Made by a program: the position numbers and the translations under genes
Shown: piece by piece, positions 54,001 through 59,814 of the stretch
Position numbering within the stretch: the stretch's first letter is position 1
Layout: every line of letters begins with the position of its first letter
DNA from: Spartinivicinus marinus
GTDB lineage: Bacteria; Pseudomonadota; Gammaproteobacteria; Pseudomonadales; Zooshikellaceae
Assembly: GCF_026309355.1 (NCBI RefSeq)
Contig: NZ_JAPJZK010000001.1
Coordinates: forward strand, 3,988,501-4,052,500
Length of the DNA stretch: 64,000 nt
Direction: 5' to 3'
Notes under the pieces: model-generated
Databases searched by the model: none
Seen by the model: only the letters and a program-made list of their open reading frames with translations
What the model was told of the DNA's origin: nothing

Positions 54001-55978
54001 TGGTGTTCCTGGTGAGTTATATATTGGCGGTGATGGGGTTGCAAGAGGGTATTTAGGACGTCCTGAATTAACAGCAGAAAAATTTATTGCAGATCCATAT
54101 GCTGACCTTAAAAGCACTGGTGATGTTAAAATGTACCGCACTGGTGATAGAGTTCGGTGGCTTCCGGATGGTAATTTAGAGTTTTTAGGACGGATTGATA
54201 ATCAAGTTAAAATTCGTGGTTATAGAATTGAGCTAGGTGAAATTGAGACACAACTGAATTTGCATGATTGGGTGTCTGATTCAGTAGTAGTTATTTATGG
54301 TAGTGATGGAGATGAAAAGAAAATTGTCGCTTACCTTGTTATAGGTAATGATAGTGATATTTGCCAGCAAATGTTACAAAGAGAGCTTGAGGCATATTTG
54401 AAGCAACGTTTGCCTGATTATATGGTACCAGTTTGCTTCATGGTAATTGACCAAATACCTTTAACACCCAATCAAAAGGTTAACCGAAAGGCATTACCAG
54501 AACCAGTATTCCACAGCAGTCAAGAAGCCATCGAAACGGCTGAAACAGATTTAGAGCAGCAGCTATTAGTTATTTGGCAGACTGTATTAGATGGTAATAA
54601 AGCTTTCGGTACTACAGATGACTTTTTTGCATTGGGTGGGCATTCGATTTTAGCTGTGCGCTTAGTTGCAGCAATTAATAAAGAGCTAGACTTTAAACTG
54701 AGTATTCAGCAATTATTTGCTAACCCAACGATTAGAGAGCTGGCCTATTTTATAGAAGGAAGTAAAAATAAGGAAATTGGCGCAGAGGCTAAAGTCAATC
54801 CACTTGAATACCGGCAAGTAATAATTGATGAGAATTTACTATCAGCGATCCCTGATTTTTCTCAACCATCAACAGACTTTAAAAGAGGATTTGACCATGT
54901 TCTGATAACTGGAGTAACAGGGTTTGTTGGAGCGTATTTGCTAAACAAAGCACTTACTCAATGGGCGAAAGCTGTCTGTTACTGCGTAGTAAGAGCTACG
55001 GATATTAATGAGGGATTTTTAAGAGTAAAACAAAACCTACAAAAATTTGGCTTATGGCAAGCCTCTTATAGTGATCGAATAATTGTCGTATTGGGTGATC
55101 TTAATCAGGAAAGATTAGGTATAGTAGATAGTTTATGGGAGTCATTAGCAGAAGCAATTGATCTTATTGTTCATAATGGTGCTTGGGTTAATCACTTGTT
55201 ACCTTATCAACAGTTAAAAATGGCTAATGTAAATGCTACATTGTCATTAATTGAGCTAGCAAGTAAGGGGGGGGCAACTCGATTTGCCTATATATCAACA
55301 ACTGGGATATTCAGTAGCCAACCAGGAAGAGATAACGTCACAGAAACAACCTCAACAGAAAGTGAAAGACAACTCGTTCATTCAGGTTATGGTGCTTCAA
55401 AATGGGTAGCAGAACGACTATTACTTGCTGCACAACAAAAAGGACTAGATTTATTTATTTTCAGATTGGGGCGAGTAGCTGCTGATAGTAATACAGGACA
55501 AGGTGCTCCAGACGATGTGATTGGCCGTTATTTGCGATCTTGTCTGATGTTAGGTATTTTTCCTGATAATTTATTTGAGGAACCATTAATTACTGTAGAT
55601 ACTGTTGCTGATGCAGTTATTAGAATGGTTGGGCAGCATTCACAAACCCTGAGAGTGTTCCATTTAATCGGTAGTCAAACGGTAGACTGGAATCAAGTAT
55701 TAGCGAAAAATACAACACTAACACAGGTGAGTTGGCAGGAATGGCTTGCCACTGCAAAGTCTGTTGTCAATGAGAATAGCAACTTACCTGTTGCCCCTTA
55801 TTTGCATGGTATTTTCGATAGTACAGCTAAAGTCGCTAGTTTTTCGATTGATCAGGAATTGACCGAAAAATCGTTGGGTAGTCAAAATATCACCCTTTCA
55901 AGGGTAACGGATAGTATGCTAAACCAATACTTAAGTCGATTGGCTGAAACAGTAGACATTGTATTAGAAGCGATTTAA
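42017..55978 (+). CDS. Four-module nonribosomal peptide synthetase with terminal thioester reductase
   Basis: 4653 residues; ATG with AAGGA upstream. Domain order: C1 (starter, EntF-like, HHILIDG ~138), A1 (YTSGSTGKPKG ~613), T1 (GGHSL ~1008), C2 (HHIAADG ~1197), A2 (~1670), T2 (~2065), C3 (HHVASDG ~2257), A3 (~2745), T3 (~3128), C4 (HHIASDG ~3321), A4 (~3800), T4 (GGHSI ~4205), and a reductase domain (GVTGFVG ~4297; STTGIF with GYGASKWVAE ~4440-4470). No epimerase or thioesterase is seen; C2-C4 look LCL, so an all-L peptide is likely. Specificity codes read by eye: A1 DAFFLGVTF (aliphatic), A2 DAFWLGGTF (Val), A3 DAWLIGAIC (hydrophobic), A4 DAEDIGIIA (basic). An active starter C domain suggests an N-acyl cap. 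The R domain should release an aldehyde or alcohol. No transporter or PPTase gene adjoins. Confidence 0.95.
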   Translation: MVARINLHLSQEEIFFDQVKNPKTTQWNIGNNIKITGFLDVEVFIEALNLAVDNLDLFQLKVNEHEGVPYLYKKHENNKSYIRQLDFSGKAQSSEQARAFIKDKFDTTFDLFSGKLFEFYLLKITNTEYWWCSRFHHILIDGFGISLFCKITAKLYTSIIEGKSTDWLQQTIPNYLDAIKHSRHYFNSEQYKEDSDYWMRKFDKLPDSLLSRKKHHKEFRSETIDIDLSESIRNQLQQLVNNHKSSLLQLTIAALSIYFTNAEGKQAPVFGIPLHNRLSKQQLQTVGMFTSLVPFCSKTNKSQTVQSLLADIKVIRKQDYSHQSFPLAHLKRLLAEKFSQSPEFFDVAVNYGKFDYQLELNGLKYSIEQIISRQKPLPLHVFWCDFGEHQSLTLKIIYRDDYLDKQEATLFANRLIHILQQFKSNIDCLINDIEIINPVEQALIQSWASSKQSATQDSDELNQQTIHQLFEDQVNCHSDAVAVVFGQQQLTYQALNYKANQLAHYLREQGVKPDTLVGLCVERSIEMVIGMLAIIKAGGAYLPIDPSYPKERQAYLLDDSKPLLLLTQKALLTELPDYSGNITCIDSDWVDIQCYPQQNLSVSGSLSNLAYVIYTSGSTGKPKGVAIEQSGIIRLVKNTNYISLSSADIIAQASNHSFDAATFEIWGALLNGAKLVCINKAVLLVPEALKEQLHRDKITTIFMTTALFNAVAEQLPDTFKPLTNVLFGGESASPNYINRVLKAGKPRHLLNVYGPTENTTFSTWYEIQSQQNSYPIGIPLSNSSAYVVSSKNNLCPVGVAGELLVGGVGVARGYLNRVELTAEKFIANPFSPESKSRLYRTGDLVRWLSDGNLEFLGRIDNQVKLRGFRIELGEIETLLEQHEQVTEAVVIIREDQPEDKRLVAYVVTAIEANKNTTILENELLQYLAGQLPEYMVPMAITQLSVLPLTENGKVDYRALPKPNYSQASDISMPTSPIEKSLASIWQQLLGIGRQLSLHDHFFNLGGHSLSAAKLASQVRQQFKVDIGIDIVFAQPTLGALANVIAKSKATELPQIHPTDRTKPLPLSYAQQRLWFVDQMEENSQQYHIPVTYHLSGSLDINALSEAFNQLFRRHESLRTVFQLNSGEAQQIIKPLPKNWQIAVTDLRDKNIEEQHQQIHSLNQQLHKIPFDLSHDLMLRAHLIRLQDYEAQLLITMHHIAADGWSVEILVNELNQLYSEVVAKHLPKLAELSIQYGDYAVWQKNWLRGEVLEKELAYWQQQLAGAPEVHNLPLDKPRPVIQQYQGKRVNLTVPASLTQQFERMCQKQEATLFMGLHAILSILINRYSGDTDIVIGTPVANREQAEIAPLIGFFVNTLVLRADLSAQMSFNQLLNKIKQTALAAYAHQQVPFDNIVEHLQPSRSLSYHPIFQIVLALQNNQQAELQFPGIKSKLLKPELFTAKFDLMLNIESSSAGFTLWWEYNTALFNHDSIEQLARHFNQLIEQVVSTPDLPFKQLSLLTKDERQSLLIDRSNVQSNYQGSQTIHRLFELQAVKAPDSIAVISEGQQLTYYQLNQQANQLAHFLQAKGVNTETIVGLCIDRSAEMLVSILAILKAGGAYLPLDPSYPQDRLTYILDDSKPLLLITQSNLSSKLPEYDGSLICIDTDWPKIQNYSDQNLPEKTSINKLAYVIYTSGSTGRPKGTLVPHKGIVRLVDNNQVLSFLSATTVTLQAASIAFDAATFEIWGALLNGGQVVLYGEDTVDIQLLETTINQYQINTVWLTAGLFDHFVQQSVTPLNSLRFLLAGGDVVSPESVYKLYQQHSHIQVINGYGPTENTTFTCCYPIPRHFNQSQALPIGKPIGSTHLYVLNEMLDLLPVGAIGELYVGGDGLAKGYLNRPELTSKQFIPHPFSSEPNARLYRTGDLVRWLPDGNLAFIGRVDHQVKIRGFRIELGEIEALIATHAQIHEVAVIAREDQPGDKRLVAYIVAEPTANFSILKNSLMKQLATQLPEYMVPAALVELTVMPLTTNGKVDRKALPKPDYREHSVLIEPVSPLQIALAQLWQQILGITDGLSVTDNFFSLGGHSLLAVKLIGIIRQQFNVDINVRDIFTAPTLIGLAEIIEKSGKVEQTTITVADRSLPLPLSYAQQRLWFIDQVEEGSEQYHMPYIYRLVGSLNKEALSQAFRKILLRHESLRTAFKLVDGEAQQYIQKLPDNWCMVITDLRSNSNSYQQMQLDKIKQQIHKTPYNLNQDLMLRVHLVQLKDQEALLLMNMHHVASDGWSVGVLINELNVLYNNICQGKAIEANLPELTIQYGDYAVWQRNWLQGDVLEQQLDYWQQQLLGMPEVHSLPLDKPRPAIQQYQGDRLICEVEIDQIRRLTALCQAQGATLFMGLHAVLAILMNRLSGETDIVIGTPVANREQAEVTSLIGFFVNALVLRSDLSSETSFKCVLKHSKQTALAAYSYQQVPFDHLVERLQPSRSLSYHPLFQVMLALQNNEQVAPALECISAELLKPDFPVAKFDLTLIAEERENSFGLTWEYNTAIFEAETITRFAKYFNQILEQAILTPDIPVTQLPLLSKQEAKQLLANFSPTTNAVINDSCIHHLFEQQADSTPEQTAVIFESQQLSYRQLNERANQLAYYLIDKGVTPGSFVGVCLPRSFDLITAILGILKAGGVYVPLDPNYPLDRLSFMIEDSKVKFVLMNKMLTDTSPLDQIQISQSNIIYVDEPEIIEKINQYPANNIPNTIVNIAGDDLAYIIYTSGSTGKPKGALVKHQGLVNILQTQQDKLQLSPISRVLQFASISFDAATWEWSMALTSGATLYLFPQSMIASLETISEQVARFELTHALLPPAVLPLLDENSWQSVKCLIIGGDSCPLGLANQWAQNRILFNAYGPTEATICATIARITENSPIVHIGKPFVGVEAYVLDNNLQVAPVGVPGELYIGGIGVAKGYLNRPELTAEKFIANPFSRDPDARLYATGDLVRWLPDGNLAFMGRIDHQVKIRGFRIELEEIEAQVLNCDGVKEAVVIAREDQPGDKRLVGYIVVDEYSSFTIIKPAILQQLTEQLPEYMIPSALVEVIALPLTPNGKVDRKALPKPVYQAESAIVDPESEVEVTLAELWQKVLGIDDKLSVNDNFFALGGHSLLAVRLSGLIRQKFNVDISVRNIFTAPTVATLAKCIEQARISEQPKIVSVDRSIPLPLSYAQQRLWFIDQMEEGSQQYHIPFIYRLTGKINYEALSQVFIKLLIRHESLRTVIRLHEGKAAQMVQPLPADWLLPVTDLKHYPTENQQEKVNALKQHLHKTRFDLSQDLMLRAHLVVLASDEALLLVTMHHIASDGWSVGILIDELNQLYNSLVIEDSTNLPELTIQYGDYAVWQRQWLQGEVLERELDYWKKQLAGIPEIHSLPLDKPRPVIQQFNGKHYFCEIDSELAKRFKTLCQTQGATLFMGLHAVLATLLSRYSGETDIVIGTPVANREQAEIASLIGFFVNTLVLRCDLSTELSFNELLNQCKQTALAAYAHQQVPFDHLVESLQPARSLSYHPVIQVMLALQNNQRSDLQFSGLSIASEPMELTASLFDLTLNVVEREGKFSLCWEYNTDLFYESTIENMARRFEKIMTFATARPGQSVFKLPILTNFEEQQLLNIHQQQTLLNNDEPICIHQLFEQIANQYPDTTAVVYGKQSVNYAVLNKMANRLAHYLVEQGVKPDNIVAICLERSIDLMIAILAILKAGGAYLPLDPTYPDERLNYMLEDSGVKQLITNKLLLDKLDCHHQHVVCIDEQDLQQLLVNYPENNINPEAINLASHHLAYLIYTSGSTGLPKGVMVEHQSLVNHINVVIKAYQVSPEDRVLQFFNIGFDAATEQFFVSFLAGATLYLHDKGLVTDKEFAKLLIESQLTHIDLPPLYAKEVLLPYVNDTEFWQQAKLHCVIVGGDVLPADFAKAWATSLANQHCQLVNIYGPTEATIASTYYIIPDNISYNSIPIGSNTAGSKLYVLDQYQSLVPVGVPGELYIGGDGVARGYLGRPELTAEKFIADPYADLKSTGDVKMYRTGDRVRWLPDGNLEFLGRIDNQVKIRGYRIELGEIETQLNLHDWVSDSVVVIYGSDGDEKKIVAYLVIGNDSDICQQMLQRELEAYLKQRLPDYMVPVCFMVIDQIPLTPNQKVNRKALPEPVFHSSQEAIETAETDLEQQLLVIWQTVLDGNKAFGTTDDFFALGGHSILAVRLVAAINKELDFKLSIQQLFANPTIRELAYFIEGSKNKEIGAEAKVNPLEYRQVIIDENLLSAIPDFSQPSTDFKRGFDHVLITGVTGFVGAYLLNKALTQWAKAVCYCVVRATDINEGFLRVKQNLQKFGLWQASYSDRIIVVLGDLNQERLGIVDSLWESLAEAIDLIVHNGAWVNHLLPYQQLKMANVNATLSLIELASKGGATRFAYISTTGIFSSQPGRDNVTETTSTESERQLVHSGYGASKWVAERLLLAAQQKGLDLFIFRLGRVAADSNTGQGAPDDVIGRYLRSCLMLGIFPDNLFEEPLITVDTVADAVIRMVGQHSQTLRVFHLIGSQTVDWNQVLAKNTTLTQVSWQEWLATAKSVVNENSNLPVAPYLHGIFDSTAKVASFSIDQELTEKSLGSQNITLSRVTDSMLNQYLSRLAETVDIVLEAI

Positions 55979-55987
55979 TTATTATCC

Positions 55988-56017
55988 AGAGCATAGGAGA
56001 TTAATCTCCTATGCTCT
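55988..56017. terminator. Perfect 30-base palindrome between convergent NRPS and ATPase genes
   Basis: Arms AGAGCATAGGAGATT and AATCTCCTATGCTCT are perfect complements with no spare loop. The palindrome begins ten bases after the NRPS stop and includes the last codons and stop of the minus-strand ATPase gene (56009). It probably acts as a bidirectional terminator, though U tracts are weak. Confidence 0.55.
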
Positions 56018-57847
56018 TCGTAAGTGGCCTTTAGCGGGTGGCTTACTGATATCAGTAATTATGCGAGGTTCTGCTGGTATTCGATAGACAACTTCATCTA
56101 ATGAAGTAATACCTGCTTTGGCTTTATCCATTGCATCAGAAAACAGAGGAGTCATTCCTTGCTGAATGGCATAGTGGTAAATTTCCATACCTGTATTTCC
56201 TTTTAAAATCATATCTCTAATGTATTCATCTACAATCAGTAATTCAAAGACACCAACTTGTCCATAATAGCCTCGTTGATTACATTTATCGCAACCGTTG
56301 GCTGTGAAATAACGACTACCACCTAGTTGGCTTTCTGATAATCCTAATATTTTTAATCGTTTCTTGCTTAAAGAATCACGTTTTTTACAATGAGGACATA
56401 AAACACGAATGAGTCGCTGTGCTAACACGACCTGCAATACATCAGAAAGAATAGATGCTGTAGCACCTAATGATAATAAGCGCGGTACAGCAAATGCTGA
56501 ACAGGTGGCATGAAGCGTTGAGAAAATCAGATGACCAGTTGCAGCAGCCATAATAGCTGTTTCTGCAGATGCTTGGTCTAGAATTTCACCTAGTAAAATA
56601 ATATCTGGGTCTTGTCGTAGAACATCTTCAAAAGCATCATCAAAACTGTAATTCTTGAAAAAATCCACATGAATTTGATTTATACCACGCATTTGATATT
56701 CAATTGGCGATTCTAAGGTCATTATCGAGCAGTCATCTCTATTTAAATATTCTAAGGCTGCATAGATAGTTGTAGTTTTTCCACTGCCTGTAGGCCCAAC
56801 AACTAAGATAAGTCCTTGTTTTGAGTTTAAGTGAACAATGAGTTTATCATATTCTTCGTCACTCATGCCAAGGTCAGTTAAAGATAAAATACGTTTGTTT
56901 TTGTCTAGAAGCCGTAGTGCAAATCGTTCTCCATAGATACTAGGTACCGTTGCAATGCGAATGTCTACCCCTGTATCAACTACATTTTCATAGGTGAAGC
57001 TGCCATTTTGTGCTTGGGTTTTTAAGGTGGGCTGAAGTTTTGCCATTACTTTTAATCGATTAAAAAAACGGGATTGGATAATTTTAGGTAAATACCACTG
57101 AGTTGCTAGAATACCATCTTTTCTTAAGCGAACTTTTATTGCATCTTCATAAGGTTCAATATGAATATCAGTAGCACCTATATAAATAGCATAATCAAGT
57201 ATTTTTTGAATTAAAATAGAAACACCTACTTCACCTGCCCTAGGGGCTTCAGTATGTTTAGTAAATAGGGAGATTTCTCGTTGTAACGCTTGACCCAGTG
57301 GTTCAGTCCAAATACTAACATAGGGTTCAATATCTTTTTTACCAGTCACTTCATCGATTGTATCTTCAATAACATCATTGAACTCTTTCCCTTCTGCATA
57401 AGGGTAATGTCTAACAATAGCTCGAAGAATGGTTTTAAAATAACAAACATGGCGCTTGATGGCTTTACCACAGTTCTTTTCCAACTCTTCGACCAGTTTA
57501 TTATCGGTAGGGTTAGACATGGCAACATGGAGATGCTCATCTTCAAGACGAAAGGGAAAAACAATATACTTAAGTACTAATTCATTGGAAAATAAATTAA
57601 ATAGCTCTTCTGGGATGGTACGCTGTGTAATCTCATAGAGAGGATCGGTTACAGGGTAGCCAGTCACTTCAGAAAGCACTTCGTTTAGCTGTTCAACTGT
57701 TAGTAAATTGAGATCATGAAGTACTTCATAGATCAAGTTGTCTGAATAGCTGGTAATGATTTTAGCCTGAATAAGTTTGGAGGGGGCAATCATATTGTTT
57801 TTTGTAATATAATCAATAACAGCTTGTTCTAATTCTTCATTAGTCAT
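56009..57847 (-). CDS. GspE/PilB-family secretion or pilus ATPase (orphan)
   Basis: 612 residues. An MshEN-like N-terminal domain (~20-170) is followed by the ATPase: Walker A GPTGSGKTTT (~352-361), an Asp-box LESPIEYQMRGINQIHVD, Walker B DPDIILLGEIL (here GEILD rather than the usual GEIRD), and a His box. A tetracysteine zinc site is present (CPHCKK, then CDKCNQRGYYGQVGVFELL). Such ATPases power type II secretion or type IV pilus assembly at the inner membrane. None of the partner genes (gspF/pilC, pilins, secretin) is in the window, so the machine served is unknown. Confidence 0.9.
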   Translation of the reverse strand: MTNEELEQAVIDYITKNNMIAPSKLIQAKIITSYSDNLIYEVLHDLNLLTVEQLNEVLSEVTGYPVTDPLYEITQRTIPEELFNLFSNELVLKYIVFPFRLEDEHLHVAMSNPTDNKLVEELEKNCGKAIKRHVCYFKTILRAIVRHYPYAEGKEFNDVIEDTIDEVTGKKDIEPYVSIWTEPLGQALQREISLFTKHTEAPRAGEVGVSILIQKILDYAIYIGATDIHIEPYEDAIKVRLRKDGILATQWYLPKIIQSRFFNRLKVMAKLQPTLKTQAQNGSFTYENVVDTGVDIRIATVPSIYGERFALRLLDKNKRILSLTDLGMSDEEYDKLIVHLNSKQGLILVVGPTGSGKTTTIYAALEYLNRDDCSIMTLESPIEYQMRGINQIHVDFFKNYSFDDAFEDVLRQDPDIILLGEILDQASAETAIMAAATGHLIFSTLHATCSAFAVPRLLSLGATASILSDVLQVVLAQRLIRVLCPHCKKRDSLSKKRLKILGLSESQLGGSRYFTANGCDKCNQRGYYGQVGVFELLIVDEYIRDMILKGNTGMEIYHYAIQQGMTPLFSDAMDKAKAGITSLDEVVYRIPAEPRIITDISKPPAKGHLRRA

Positions 57848-58300
57848 AGTACGATCCCCAACTACAAACTACTACTTATAAATTAAATAAAAGATAAGAG
57901 TAATTGAAAGATAGCATTGAATAATGAAACCCTCTATATTTTACCTTAATACTAAGGCCATATACTTGATCAACTCTCGCCATAGTTATATGTAACAGTT
58001 TTTTATACCCAATACGAATGGTTGTTAGATGCGGCCATCGAATGACGTGGCACCATGAGCCTATAAATATACTCTTCGCGAATGATCTTTAGGCTTTGTT
58101 ACCATCACTAAGCACCAAGGATGGTGTGAATGCAGTTTATGCAGGAGCAATAAACTGTCTTCACCCCAGTCATTTAGTTTATCTAAACTCCTGGGGCTTC
58201 ATCGCTCGGTGGCCTCGTCTAAATAATCCTGCGCTGTGAATAGATACCATTTTATTTTTACACCTAAAAATGATTCATGATGGGTATAGTTTTAGAAAGG
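57848..58300. other. Intergenic region filled by a composite repeat
   Basis: 453 bases upstream of the ATPase gene. The first ~155 bases are AT-rich and may hold its promoter. From 58004 to 58288 the region is a composite inverted-repeat element. No gene is seen. Confidence 0.5.
58004..58288. mobile_element. Composite MITE-like element (short form fused to long form, copy 2)
   Basis: TATACCCAATACGAATG (58004-58020) and the GGCCATCGAATGACG interior correspond to the short form at 21647. Instead of its right end, it runs into TATACTCTTCGCGAATG (58068), the start of a long-form copy that ends GATGGGTATA at 58288. The long part is 221 bp and carries about 50 extra bases relative to 13498-13669, including a CAGTTTAT/ATAAACTG hairpin. 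Confidence 0.7.
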
Positions 58301-58900
58301 TTATAGCTGTACTTCGTCAAGTAGTGAGGATACATTCAAGATAGTAGGTGACTCTACTTTACCACGAGAGGGAGTTATACCTTTAAGAAAATCAACTATT
58401 TGATTATTAATCATATTGGCTACTTTTACTTCGACTTGGCTAATATTATCAAATTTAACAAATGAAAAATAATGTAAATCATCAGTAACATTATCAGTTA
58501 ACTCATTGGCATAAATTTTAAGTAAGCAACTATTGGTCGATAAGGTATCTTCTAACTCGGCAAAATTAAAATATTCGGTTGAAGGCAATACATCATCAGG
58601 GTTTAAATTAACAGGGTTTTGATTGATCGACTTACTGATTTTGACTTCTTCAAGAAGTTTAAGTGAAAATGTAATTGGAGGGTTGGTTGTTTCGTATTGA
58701 CCATCTACAAAGTAGATAAAAATATGATAAGAATTAGTTGATACTCTCTCAAAACAAATATCGCTAGTGCTAAATAACTCATGTAGAGATTTTTTTATGG
58801 AGAATATTGCTAGCTTATTGATTATTTTTATGTTTTTTAGTAAGTAAAACTGCTTGTGCCAATAATCTATGAAATAATCGGTTTTGTAATGGTTATCCAT
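58301..58900 (-). CDS. Hypothetical protein, 199 aa
   Basis: Not recognised. A mostly acidic, soluble-looking protein without signal peptide or clear membrane span. Hydrophobic strands alternate with polar loops (SYHIFIYFVDGQYETTNPPI) and the C-terminus is rich in S, L and V. No Shine-Dalgarno is seen before the ATG at 58900. It lies between two copies of the repeat element and is AT-rich like its surroundings. The length of the frame argues for a real gene, but coding status is uncertain. A T3SS effector is possible but unsupported. Confidence 0.45.
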   Translation of the reverse strand: MDNHYKTDYFIDYWHKQFYLLKNIKIINKLAIFSIKKSLHELFSTSDICFERVSTNSYHIFIYFVDGQYETTNPPITFSLKLLEEVKISKSINQNPVNLNPDDVLPSTEYFNFAELEDTLSTNSCLLKIYANELTDNVTDDLHYFSFVKFDNISQVEVKVANMINNQIVDFLKGITPSRGKVESPTILNVSSLLDEVQL

Positions 58901-59814
58901 ATTTATAGCTGTACTCTACTAAGGAAGGAGAACCTGTCTAGCGAACATGTCCGCAACTGATAGCCGACGAAATATTCGGTCTGGAGTAACTGACCACTAT
59001 ATACACTATATAGTAGATTAGTAGTATGTTGGTTGTTAACACAAGATGAAAATACCAAATTTACAGTTGGAGAGGTTAAATATTGCTTTAATATTAGATG
59101 AAGCTTAATAGAGGGTGTTCTTAATAAAGTAGAAGTATAAGTGACATGGAAATCCACTTGTAATTTAATTGATATATAGATAAACTAACTTCTCGTTAAT
59201 AAATGAGAAAAGTCAATAAGAGATTTTTTTGATATAAAGCTATAAAAATAAAAAAACATAAATAAGCTGTTTTGGATACAATAAATAAACTGCTACTAAT
59301 ATTTGAATAATGTCTGTGCTTAGCGAAAATACGTTCTAAAAAAAGAAAATCATTACATACGATGTTGTATCGTATATAAATGTTAAAAGGTATATGTCCA
59401 TAATAAAGAAGTGTAAATTTATCGTAAGTGCCCATAAAACGTAGATTTTTAATGAGTGCTTGAGCCATGATTTTATATATTATTATGGTAAGTGGTTGTT
59501 TGCTTGGCTATATACTCTTCGCGAATGATTTTTAGGCTTTGTTACCATCGCTCTTCACCCCAGTCATTTAGTTTATCTAAACTCCTGGGGCTTCATCGCT
59601 CGGTGGCCTCGCCTAAATAATCCTTCGCTGTGAGTATACAGCACTTTATTTTTTTACACCTAAAAATGATTCATGATGGCTATTATATGTTCAGATGATG
59701 GTACAGATTGCCAAAAAACTATTTAGTAAAAACCATTTAGTAAAAAGTATTTTCAGCATAAGACATTAGAGGAGCTTTTAGTCTAAGACAGCTACTAGCA
59801 GGTGAGGAGTCACT
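58901..59814. other. 914-base stretch without a convincing gene
   Basis: Only short AT-rich minus-strand frames without ribosome-binding sites (see rejected items), the long-form repeat at 59511-59685, and the leader of the 873-aa gene with tandem ATTTAGTAAAAA (59721 and 59735). Confidence 0.5.
59511..59685. mobile_element. MITE-like element, long form, copy 3
   Basis: Left TATACTCTTCGCGAATGATT, right CCTAAAAATGATTCATGATG followed by a degraded GCTATTATA instead of GGTATA. The interior matches 13498-13669 nearly base for base (CTTCACCCCAGTCATTTAG; CTCCTGGGGCTTCATCG). Same orientation as copies 1 and 2. Non-coding. Confidence 0.75.

Noticed and set aside
58903-59157. 84-aa minus-strand frame
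   Set aside because: No ribosome-binding site, no recognisable features, in AT-rich repeat-flanked DNA; treated as a chance frame.
59196-59468. 90-aa minus-strand frame with a hydrophobic C-terminus
   Set aside because: No ribosome-binding site and the composition is what AT-rich random DNA gives; coding not supported.
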